Positions 1 through 5,417 of a stretch of 5,944 bases of DNA are shown here, piece after piece (positions within the stretch are counted from its first letter, which is position 1; every line of letters begins with the position of its first letter). Below the pieces are notes generated by a model. It searched no databases, was not told where the DNA came from, and worked only from the letters and a program-made list of their open reading frames with translations. Location of the stretch: positions 1-5,944 of the forward strand of contig DEKQ01000080.1 of the NCBI GenBank assembly GCA_002353975.1. The letters run 5' to 3'. Position numbers and translations under genes: made by a program. The DNA comes from Prevotellaceae bacterium UBA2718 (GTDB lineage Bacteria > Bacteroidota > Bacteroidia > Bacteroidales > Bacteroidaceae).

Positions 1-517
1 GTGATTTTCGCACCTTCAAAATTAGCGCGTATTTCGGAGCGAGGCCGCCCGCGCCCGCAAATAACGCACGAGAGAAGACGAATGCTTAACTTGCTATGTG
101 CCAGCGCGTTGCCAGCTTTACTGTGAAAAACAGAACAAATATCAGGACAAATCGGTGATAAGTTCAGGGTAAAAGACCTACTATTACCCCCTAATCGCAC
201 TGCCACAACTTCTTGCGGAGTTGCAACCAGACCCTAAAAGACCCACTGGCACACCCCGATTTTGCAACGCAGACATTGCAAAATCTTGTTTTTGTGTTCT
301 ATATTTCGGATTTGTTCAACTGTCGCAATTCTAGTTTTCATTTTTTAGTGGTAAGTTCCGAAAATCACTTTTGCTCATTTTTTTGTTAAAAATTAGTCAT
401 TTTGTATTTAGAGATCCTTGTTAAGGGGCGGCTTTAATGCGGGGATTTTTATTTATTGATTGAAGGTTCGGTATTGCGACTCCGGAAGCGGGAACGGCGA
501 AAATAAAGCGGTAATCT
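1..517. other. Left intergenic region, no convincing gene
   Basis: More than 500 bases without a supportable gene. Bases 1-120 are GC-rich. In plus frame 1 they are open from the window edge to a TGA at 124-126 (41 codons), but this matches no family I know and codes a basic, low-complexity peptide, so I do not call it. Bases 160-300 carry consecutive inverted repeats: GGGTAA/TTACCC at 167-189, CAACT/AGTTG at 206-223, CCAG/CTGG at 227-249, and a perfect 10-bp stem at 258-285. The 9-mer TAAAAGACC occurs at 170-178 and again at 235-243. Bases 300-517 are AT-rich with several T runs and lead into the promoter of the next gene. The structured part could be a dispersed Bacteroidales intergenic repeat or a small structured RNA; the sequence alone does not decide. 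Confidence 0.5.
258..293 (+). terminator. Perfect 10-bp hairpin followed by T-rich tract
   Basis: GATTTTGCAA (258-267) is the exact reverse complement of TTGCAAAATC (276-285), separated by an 8-base loop, and is followed by TTGTTTTTG. This would work as an intrinsic terminator for plus-strand transcription entering from the left, although the stem is AT-rich and the T run is interrupted by a G. Because no gene is visible upstream in the window, it may instead be part of a repeated intergenic element or the 3' end of a small RNA. Confidence 0.4.
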
Positions 518-548
518 TTTGCCAATCTAAATAATTTTTGTACTTTTG
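518..548 (+). promoter_or_regulatory. Bacteroidetes-type promoter of the PgpH-like gene
   Basis: The -33 element TTTG at 518-521 and the -7 element TACTTTTG at 541-548 (consensus TAnnTTTG) are separated by 19 bp, which fits the primary sigma factor promoters known for Bacteroides and relatives. Transcription would begin near 555, leaving a leader of roughly 23 nt before the ATG at 578. No strong Shine-Dalgarno is present, as is usual in this phylum; the only purine patch is AGGA about 7 nt before the start. Confidence 0.75.
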
Positions 549-577
549 CATTCTGAACCATTTATAACAGGAATCGT

Positions 578-2647
578 ATGGCAATGGAAAATATGACAAC
601 GAGCAGGCTTTCAGCAACACGCAATCTATTGGTGATGCTGAGCGTTGTCGTGGTTGCAGTAAGCATGATCGTAGTGTCAATGCCTAACACGGAGCAGCCT
701 CTGCTCTACTATACTCTTGGTGAACCGTGGCTGAGCCCTCAGCTTATATCCCCCGCCGAGATACCGATACGCAAGGATGCCGCCCTGCTGGAGCAGGAGC
801 GCGAAGAGGCGCTACGCACGGATTTCCTGCCCTACTATACGCTGGACACAGCGATTGGCGAGAAGCAGGTGAACAATTTCCTGCAGAAATATACTAATTC
901 TGACGACAATATGTCGGCATACGCCGTGCAGATTATTGCAGGCATAATATCTGAGCTCTATAATAAGGGCATCATGTCGCAGAGCGACTATGGCCAGCTG
1001 ATGGGCGAAGACAGCACGTTTACCTTCATGCTGGCTAAGGGCAATGAGGGTATCCGCACTACTATCAGCGAGATAAACTCTACGAAGAAGGCCTACGAGA
1101 GCCTGATGAGCAATAGCCGCGTAGCGAAGTACCGCGGGTTGATGCAGACGATGGACCTGCAAGATTACATCGTGGCCAACGTGAGCTTTGACCAGAGCCG
1201 CAGCGACCAGGCACGCCGCGACATCATTGCACTGGTGCCCGAGAATACCGGCATGATGAAACCCGGGCAGGAGATTATAAACCGAGGCGACATAGTAGAT
1301 GAGGATCGCGCGCGCATGATAGACAGTTACAACGAGTTTATCATGACGAAGTCACACAATGACTTCTACACGATACTGCTGACGAACGGCTCGCAGGCAC
1401 TGTATGTGCTGATACTGATTACCATCGCGCTGATGTATGTTTACCTCTTCAGGAAAGACTACTACGTAAAGCCGCGCTCGCTATACCTCATGCTGTGCCT
1501 CGTGGGGGTATTCTCCGTGATGCACGCGCTGTTCATCAGGGTCAATCCGCGTTATGCCTACATCACGCCAATCTGTCTGGTGCCGATATTCATCCGCATC
1601 TTCCTTGACTCGCGCACGGCTCTGCTGACCCACGCCGTCATGGTGCTCATCTGCGCTGCCACGGTGCCAGACAAGTTTGAGTACATCGTGGTGCAATTCG
1701 TGGCAGGCATCACAGCCATCTACTCGCTGCGCGAGGTGAACCGCAGGTCACAGACATTCAGCGCTGCCATACTGGTGACGATAGCCTACATCATTATGTA
1801 CACCATACTGAAATGCCTGAACAACCCCGACCTGACGTATGAATCGATGAAGCACTACTACTTCTCGTTCATCGTCAACGGTGTGCTGCTGTTGCTGGCA
1901 TATCCGCTGATGTACCTTGTGGAGAAGATGTTTGGCTTCATCTCTACCATAACGCTCATCGAGCTTTCAGACACCAACCGCGGACTGCTGCGCCGACTAT
2001 CGGAGATAGCTCCGGGAACATTCCAGCACTCCTTCATGGTGAGCAATCTGGCAGGTGCCGTAGCAACGGAGATTGATGCCAAGCCGCTGCTGGTGCGTGT
2101 CGGAGCGCTGTATCACGACATAGGCAAGATGGTGAACCCCGCATTCTTCACCGAGAACCAGCATGGCATCAACCCGCATACACGACTGACGCCGCAGGAG
2201 AGCGCAAAGATTATCATAGGCCACGTGGCTGAGGGCGTGCAGCTGGCAGAGGAGAATGACATCCCGCAGGTGATACGTAACTTCATACGCACGCACCACG
2301 GCAAGTCCCTGGCACGCTACTTCTATAATACCTACAAGAACAACCACCCTGACGAGGAGGTGGATGAGACGCCATTCAGATACCCCGGGCCTAATCCATT
2401 CTCCAAAGAGACAGCCATACTGATGATGTGCGACAGCGTGGAGGCGGCATCAAGGTCGCTGACAGAGTATGACGAGGAGTCCATAGAGCGGCTCATCAAC
2501 AATATCATTGACACGCAGGTGAGAGAAGGATACCTGCAACAGAGCCCTATAACCTTCCGCGACATCAATACCGTCAAGAAGGTGCTGAAGGAGAAACTCA
2601 TCAGCATACACCATCCACGCATCAAATACCCCGAACTGAAGGAATGA
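578..2647 (+). CDS. pgpH: PgpH-type 7TM HD-domain phosphohydrolase (probable c-di-AMP phosphodiesterase)
   Basis: A 689-residue membrane protein with the three-part PgpH architecture. An N-terminal membrane helix (about 15-35) is followed by an extracytoplasmic 7TMR-HDED domain (about 36-270) ending in the typical RGDIV segment at 236-240. Seven membrane helices (about 271-448) follow, then a cytoplasmic HD domain (about 465-680). All seven expected metal ligands are visible: H484, H513-D514 (in HDIGK), H549, H573-H574 and D619, spaced almost exactly as I recall for Listeria PgpH. Characterised members hydrolyse cyclic-di-AMP to pApA, with roles in osmotic and cell-wall balance. That function is inferred here, since Bacteroidetes members are usually annotated only as HDIG-domain proteins. 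The start at 578 sits about 23 nt from the predicted transcription start; ATGs at 584 and 593 are possible but leave the domains unchanged. The stop overlaps the next start (ATGA), implying translational coupling. Length is normal and no damage is seen. Confidence 0.9.
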   Translation: MAMENMTTSRLSATRNLLVMLSVVVVAVSMIVVSMPNTEQPLLYYTLGEPWLSPQLISPAEIPIRKDAALLEQEREEALRTDFLPYYTLDTAIGEKQVNNFLQKYTNSDDNMSAYAVQIIAGIISELYNKGIMSQSDYGQLMGEDSTFTFMLAKGNEGIRTTISEINSTKKAYESLMSNSRVAKYRGLMQTMDLQDYIVANVSFDQSRSDQARRDIIALVPENTGMMKPGQEIINRGDIVDEDRARMIDSYNEFIMTKSHNDFYTILLTNGSQALYVLILITIALMYVYLFRKDYYVKPRSLYLMLCLVGVFSVMHALFIRVNPRYAYITPICLVPIFIRIFLDSRTALLTHAVMVLICAATVPDKFEYIVVQFVAGITAIYSLREVNRRSQTFSAAILVTIAYIIMYTILKCLNNPDLTYESMKHYYFSFIVNGVLLLLAYPLMYLVEKMFGFISTITLIELSDTNRGLLRRLSEIAPGTFQHSFMVSNLAGAVATEIDAKPLLVRVGALYHDIGKMVNPAFFTENQHGINPHTRLTPQESAKIIIGHVAEGVQLAEENDIPQVIRNFIRTHHGKSLARYFYNTYKNNHPDEEVDETPFRYPGPNPFSKETAILMMCDSVEAASRSLTEYDEESIERLINNIIDTQVREGYLQQSPITFRDINTVKKVLKEKLISIHHPRIKYPELKE

Positions 2648-3057
2648 ACCGACTCGCACGATGGTGGCAAAATATGGGCTTCGGCATACAGAGCCCCACA
2701 GACTTTGCGTTTCTCCACGACGTGATACGCGAGAAGTTGCCGTACTATGCATACGCTGACATAGAGAGCCGCTACCCCCACGCCACGCAGCGCGAGCTGA
2801 GGGTGAGAAAGCTAATCTTCAGGGTGCGCAACGCATTCACACATGAGAAGGTGGTGGTGATAGACCACGATGACACCACTCTCCCCCCCCGCGACGCACG
2901 GGCAGTCATGCTGATAGGGTTGCAACTCGACCAATCGGCCCTGTGGCAGGAGATGCTGTCACTGCGACACATCATCACATTTGACATGCAAGACATCGGT
3001 ATCGCCATCTACGATGCCGAAAGAGATGCGCAACACTACAAGATACTGCCTATCTAA
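2644..3057 (+). CDS. Short methyltransferase-family-like protein lacking the SAM-binding core
   Basis: A 137-residue soluble protein starting inside the stop codon of the PgpH-like gene (ATGA overlap at 2644-2647), so probably translated by coupling. Residues 12-18 (GFGIQSP) and 33-37 (PYYAY) resemble the N-terminal signature of a Bacteroidetes family of class I SAM-dependent methyltransferase-like proteins of about 240 residues. The C-terminal part (about 98-137, with ITFDMQDIGIAIYD and the QHYKI tail) resembles that family's last strands. What is absent is the middle: after the segment KLIFRVRNAF (56-65), where the family should have a glycine-rich E-x-G-type SAM loop, the protein reads VVVIDHDD (70-77) and goes almost straight to the C-terminal strands. 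I infer a reduced, probably non-catalytic homologue. The family comparison is from memory, not an alignment. A run of eight Cs lies at codons 80-83. No signal peptide or membrane segment is seen. Partner or function unknown. Confidence 0.7.
   Translation: MNRLARWWQNMGFGIQSPTDFAFLHDVIREKLPYYAYADIESRYPHATQRELRVRKLIFRVRNAFTHEKVVVIDHDDTTLPPRDARAVMLIGLQLDQSALWQEMLSLRHIITFDMQDIGIAIYDAERDAQHYKILPI
2883..2890 (+). repeat. Homopolymer C8 tract inside coding sequence
   Basis: Eight consecutive Cs span codons 80-83 (Leu-Pro-Pro-Arg) of the short methyltransferase-like gene. Gaining one C would shift to a frame that ends at a TGA at 2982-2984; losing one would end at a TGA at 2912-2914. Either slip removes the conserved C-terminal segment. 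The present length keeps the frame that joins both conserved ends, so the gene as read is in the on state. Confidence 0.8.
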
Positions 3058-3073
3058 GGGAAGCCCCCAAGCC

Positions 3074-3099
3074 CCCTCCATCTCCCACAAGGAGGAGGG
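3074..3099. repeat. C/G-rich inverted repeat after the two-gene unit
   Basis: CCCTCC (3074-3079) pairs with GGAGGG (3094-3099) across a 14-base loop, 16 bases after the stop codon at 3055-3057. There is no T run directly after the stem, so it is a poor intrinsic terminator, although it could slow polymerase or protect the 3' end. C-rich arm / G-rich arm elements of this kind are common between Bacteroidales genes, so a dispersed repeat is the likelier reading. Confidence 0.4.
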
Positions 3100-3110
3100 A
3101 CGGTGAGGGA

Positions 3111-3144
3111 TGAGAGTTAAGGGATGATGGGTGAGAGTTTAGGG
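3111..3144. repeat. 13-bp imperfect direct repeat
   Basis: TGAGAGTTAAGGG (3111-3123) recurs as TGAGAGTTTAGGG (3132-3144), 21 bp apart, with one mismatch. It lies in purine-rich, low-complexity DNA between the short methyltransferase-like gene and the DUF2795 promoter. No function can be assigned; it may be slippage-derived. Confidence 0.45.
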
Positions 3145-3190
3145 CCAAAGGGATTAAAAAAAGTTAATTCACGCCATCATATGCATAATT

Positions 3191-3218
3191 ATGAATTATG
3201 AATTATGAACTATGAATT
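3191..3218. repeat. Heptanucleotide tandem array (ATGAATT x4)
   Basis: Four consecutive 7-bp units, ATGAATT, ATGAATT, ATGAACT, ATGAATT, with one substitution in the third. The preceding bases (3184-3190, CATAATT) look like a decayed fifth unit. The array runs into the promoter of the DUF2795 gene: the probable -33 element TATG at 3204-3207 is made of repeat sequence. Confidence 0.8.
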
Positions 3219-3234
3219 AAAATTACTACCTTTG
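3204..3234 (+). promoter_or_regulatory. Promoter of the DUF2795 gene
   Basis: A full match to the -7 element, TACCTTTG, lies at 3227-3234, with TATG (3204-3207, three of four bases of TTTG) 19 bp upstream. Transcription should start near 3241, giving an A-rich leader of about 27 nt without Shine-Dalgarno, typical for Bacteroidetes. The -33 part is weaker than at the PgpH-like gene and lies inside the heptamer repeat. Confidence 0.7.
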
Positions 3235-3267
3235 CGCCCGCAAAATCACTAAACACAAAATCTAAAT

Positions 3268-3489
3268 ATGTACTGGACCTTAGAATTAGCATCAAAACTT
3301 GAGGACGCTCCTTGGCCAGCAACCAAGGATGAGTTGATAGACTATGCCGTTCGATCAGGCATATCACTTGAAGTAATAGAAAACCTTCAGGAGCTGGAGG
3401 ACGAAGGAGAGGTATATGACTCCATAGAAGACATCTGGCCCGACTATCCTACAAAGGAGGACTTCCTCTTTGACGAAGAGGAGTATTGA
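3268..3489 (+). CDS. DUF2795-family small acidic protein
   Basis: A 73-residue protein that I recognise as the compact DUF2795 type conserved in Bacteroidetes, opening with MYWTLELASKLEDAPWPATK and closing with an IWPDYPTKEDF segment and an acidic tail. It is strongly acidic, with about 23 Asp/Glu against 4 Lys/Arg, and has no signal peptide or membrane segment, so it is probably cytoplasmic. The function of the family is unknown; the acidity fits a protein- or metal-binding role, but that is speculation. Length agrees with the family as I know it. It has its own promoter (3204-3234) and its own terminator (3517-3564), so it is a stand-alone transcription unit. The ATG at 3268 is the first in frame after the predicted transcription start and gives the conserved N-terminus. 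Confidence 0.85.
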   Translation: MYWTLELASKLEDAPWPATKDELIDYAVRSGISLEVIENLQELEDEGEVYDSIEDIWPDYPTKEDFLFDEEEY

Positions 3490-3516
3490 TTGACAATTTC
3501 CTGTCATGCAAAAGAA

Positions 3517-3564
3517 ATCAGCGAGATAAGCAAATAATGTATGCTTATCTCGCTGATATTTTTT
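3517..3564 (+). terminator. Strong intrinsic terminator of the DUF2795 gene
   Basis: ATCAGCGAGATAAGCA (3517-3532) and TGCTTATCTCGCTGAT (3542-3557) form a perfect 16-bp stem with a 9-base loop, followed after one A by six Ts (3559-3564). It begins 27 bases after the stop codon at 3487-3489. The A-rich bases before the stem (3510-3517) could give partial function on the minus strand, but no minus-strand gene is present. It insulates the DUF2795 gene from the phosphate locus. Confidence 0.92.
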
Positions 3565-3593
3565 ACAGGCTTTGACCGTTATGGGTCGCCATA

Positions 3594-3632
3594 TTACATT
3601 ATCGTTACGATGGAGTTATGTAACAATATTGT
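3594..3632 (+). promoter_or_regulatory. Candidate Pho-box-like phased repeats upstream of the phosphate transporter
   Basis: Hexamers TTACAT (3594), TTACGA (3605), TTATGT (3616) and TATTGT (3627) recur exactly every 11 bp, ending 11 bases before the likely -33 element. Tandem PhoB/PhoP-type regulators bind direct repeats of about 11-bp period, and the Bacillus PhoP box is TTAACA-like hexamers spaced by about 5 bp, which this resembles. The first two units fit best and the last two are degenerate; ACAATATTGT at 3623-3632 is also a perfect 10-bp palindrome. The setting, before a phosphate transporter and a PhoB-like regulator, strengthens the case, but no Bacteroidetes Pho consensus was available to test it. 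Confidence 0.45.
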
Positions 3633-3643
3633 AATACGTTTTC

Positions 3644-3675
3644 CTTGAAGAATACACTGAATGAACGTAATTTTG
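3644..3675 (+). promoter_or_regulatory. Promoter of the phosphate transporter gene
   Basis: The -7 element TAATTTTG at 3668-3675 fits TAnnTTTG exactly. CTTG at 3644-3647, three of four matches to TTTG, lies 20 bp upstream. Transcription should begin near 3682, leaving about 20 nt of leader before the ATG at 3703. The in-frame ATG at 3661 lies upstream of the -7 element and so would not be on this transcript, which decides the start. Confidence 0.65.
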
Positions 3676-3702
3676 CAGCCAAAAAGTATAATAGAAAGCA
3701 AA

Positions 3703-5397
3703 ATGGAGACTACACCAGACTATGTAATGGTATCGATGAAACTGCTGGGAGCACTGGGACTTCTCATTTACGGTATGCGAATGATGAGCGATGCTCTGCA
3801 GAAAATGGCAGGTCCGCAACTGCGACACATCTTGGCACGGATGACGACCAACCGACTGACGGGAATGCTGACAGGAACATTCGTGACCTGTGCCGTGCAG
3901 TCATCGTCGGCAACCACCGTCATGACAGTATCATTCGTGTCGGCAGGATTGCTGACGTTGTCACAGGCCATCTCTGTGATTATGGGCGCAAACATCGGAA
4001 CGACGCTTACGGCCTGGATCATGTCGCTGGGCTATAATGTGGATTTGACCAACATCGTATTCCCAGCATTTGTTGTCGGCATCATTCTCATCTACAACAA
4101 GCGCCAGCGCTATGTGGGTGATTTCTTGTTTGGCATTGCGTTCATGTTTCTGTCACTTGTCATGCTGAGCACGGCGGGCAAGGAGATGGACTTGGAACAC
4201 AACGAGGCTGTGGTTCGCTTCTTCGCTTCGTTCGACACTGACAGCTATTTGACGATTTTGGCCTTCCTGGGCATTGGCACACTTATCACCTGCATTGTGC
4301 AGTCGTCTGCCGCAGTGATGGCTATCACAATACTGCTCTGCTCGACCGGCGTGCTGCCTATCTATCTGGGCATTGCCTTAGTGATGGGCGAGAACATAGG
4401 AACTACGGCGACGGCCAATCTCGCCGCCTTTGGGGCCAACACACAGGCCCGTCGGGCTGCACTGGCACATCTGCTGTTCAATGTGTTCGGTGTCGCATGG
4501 GTGCTCATCATTTTCTATCCTTTCGTCAACGTGGTGTGCCGGTTGGTAGGCTACGACCCGTCGCTTGGAGGTCAGGTTGCCCGACTGCCAGTGGTGCTGG
4601 CTATGTTTCACACCTGTTTCAATGTGACAAACACTGCCCTCCTGATAGGCTTGATTCCATGGCTGGAGCGTATTGTCTGCTGGCTGTTGCCCGAGAAGAA
4701 GGAGGTCAAGACGAAAGAGGACGAGTTTCGCCTGCAATACATCCAGACAAATCTGGTGCAGACGCCCGAAATCGCCGTACTTCAGGCTGAGAAGGAAACG
4801 GCGGCTTTCGCCCTGCGCGTAGGGGAGATGTTCGGTATGGTGCGAACATTGTTCCAAGAGACAGACCCGAAAGATTTTTCTGAATTGTTCCGCCAGATAG
4901 AACACGAAGAGGACACGACAGACAAGATTGAGATTGAGATTGCCCGCTACCTGGAGCAGGTGAGCGACGGCCATCTGAGCGACATTACGAAGCAGAAGAT
5001 CCGCCAGATGATGCGCGAGATAAGCGAACTGGAGTCTATCGGCGATGCCTGCTACAAGCTGGCACGCACGCTTGAGCGCAAGCAGGAGTCCGGCAAGTCC
5101 TTCACTCAGCATCAATCCGAACAACTTCAAGCCCTCATGCTGCTATGCGACCGTGCCCTCGTGCAGATGCAGACCGTAATGCACGGACACCGCGCCGACC
5201 ACGATATCCGCGAGACATTCCGCATAGAGAACGACATAAACCAGATGCGCCAGCACCTGAAGACGGAGAACGTCACGGCTGTAAACAACCACGAATATGA
5301 CTATGCCATCAGCACCATCTACATAGATCTCATTAATGAGTGCGAGAAACTGGGCGACTATGTTGTGAACGTCGTTCAGGCGAGATTTGGAAAATAA
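3703..5397 (+). CDS. Na+/phosphate cotransporter with C-terminal PhoU-like domain
   Basis: A 564-residue inner-membrane protein of the Na/Pi cotransporter (NptA/SLC34-like) family. It has the family's two inverted halves: QSSSATT (66-72) with MGANIGTT (94-101) in the first, and QSSAAVM (200-206) with MGENIGTT (228-235) in the second. These QSS motifs form the sodium and phosphate site in characterised members. About eight hydrophobic segments cover residues 12-328. A cytoplasmic PhoU-like helical tail (about 355-564) follows, carrying two E-x3-D metal-binding motifs (E444/D448 and E548/D552). The architecture matches E. coli YjbB, reported to export phosphate, so transport direction is uncertain. 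The reading frame extends to an ATG at 3661, but that codon lies before the promoter's -7 element and adds 14 residues without family support, so 3703 is chosen. Phased repeats upstream suggest phosphate control. A response regulator follows 20 bp after the stop and may be co-transcribed. Confidence 0.9.
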   Translation: METTPDYVMVSMKLLGALGLLIYGMRMMSDALQKMAGPQLRHILARMTTNRLTGMLTGTFVTCAVQSSSATTVMTVSFVSAGLLTLSQAISVIMGANIGTTLTAWIMSLGYNVDLTNIVFPAFVVGIILIYNKRQRYVGDFLFGIAFMFLSLVMLSTAGKEMDLEHNEAVVRFFASFDTDSYLTILAFLGIGTLITCIVQSSAAVMAITILLCSTGVLPIYLGIALVMGENIGTTATANLAAFGANTQARRAALAHLLFNVFGVAWVLIIFYPFVNVVCRLVGYDPSLGGQVARLPVVLAMFHTCFNVTNTALLIGLIPWLERIVCWLLPEKKEVKTKEDEFRLQYIQTNLVQTPEIAVLQAEKETAAFALRVGEMFGMVRTLFQETDPKDFSELFRQIEHEEDTTDKIEIEIARYLEQVSDGHLSDITKQKIRQMMREISELESIGDACYKLARTLERKQESGKSFTQHQSEQLQALMLLCDRALVQMQTVMHGHRADHDIRETFRIENDINQMRQHLKTENVTAVNNHEYDYAISTIYIDLINECEKLGDYVVNVVQARFGK

Positions 5398-5401
5398 TTT
5401 G

Positions 5402-5409
5402 TACCTTTG
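5402..5409 (+). promoter_or_regulatory. Possible -7 promoter element before the response regulator
   Basis: TACCTTTG fits the Bacteroidetes -7 consensus exactly and lies between the transporter stop (5395-5397) and the regulator ATG (5418). No TTTG-like -33 element is found 19-21 bp upstream, so the promoter may be weak or activator-dependent. Transcription would begin around 5415-5418, giving an almost leaderless message. Confidence 0.45.
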
Positions 5410-5417
5410 CACTCGAT

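Noticed and set aside
1..126. Open plus-strand frame from the left edge to a TGA at 124-126 (41 codons)
   Set aside because: The peptide is arginine-rich and matches no family I know, and the frame is short and cut by the window edge. A GC-rich repeat is at least as likely as the end of a gene.
167..285. CRISPR array or riboswitch in the left intergenic region
   Set aside because: There are no regularly spaced direct repeats of CRISPR length, the stems match no riboswitch consensus I know, and about 290 bp plus a promoter separate them from the gene at 578.
453..680. 75-codon open frame on the minus strand
   Set aside because: It runs across the well-supported promoter and start of the PgpH-like gene, has no promoter of its own and resembles no family.
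2332..2781. 149-codon minus-strand frame across the PgpH-like / methyltransferase-like junction
   Set aside because: It lies antisense to two recognised coding sequences joined by a start-stop overlap, and shows no domain or promoter.
2883..2890. Frameshift error at the C8 tract hiding a full-length methyltransferase
   Set aside because: Both conserved ends are already in the same frame, and shifting by one base either way reaches a stop quickly, so correcting the tract would not restore a longer protein.
3645..4037. 130-codon plus-strand frame overlapping the start of the transporter
   Set aside because: It is the shifted frame of the transporter N-terminus, where the conserved QSSS and MGANIGTT motifs lie in the other frame.
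4378..5130. 250-codon open frame on the minus strand inside the transporter gene
   Set aside because: Long enough to tempt a call, but it mirrors the conserved Na/Pi and PhoU coding sequence, is rich in Leu/His/Gln as expected for antisense of GC-rich codons, and has no start signals.
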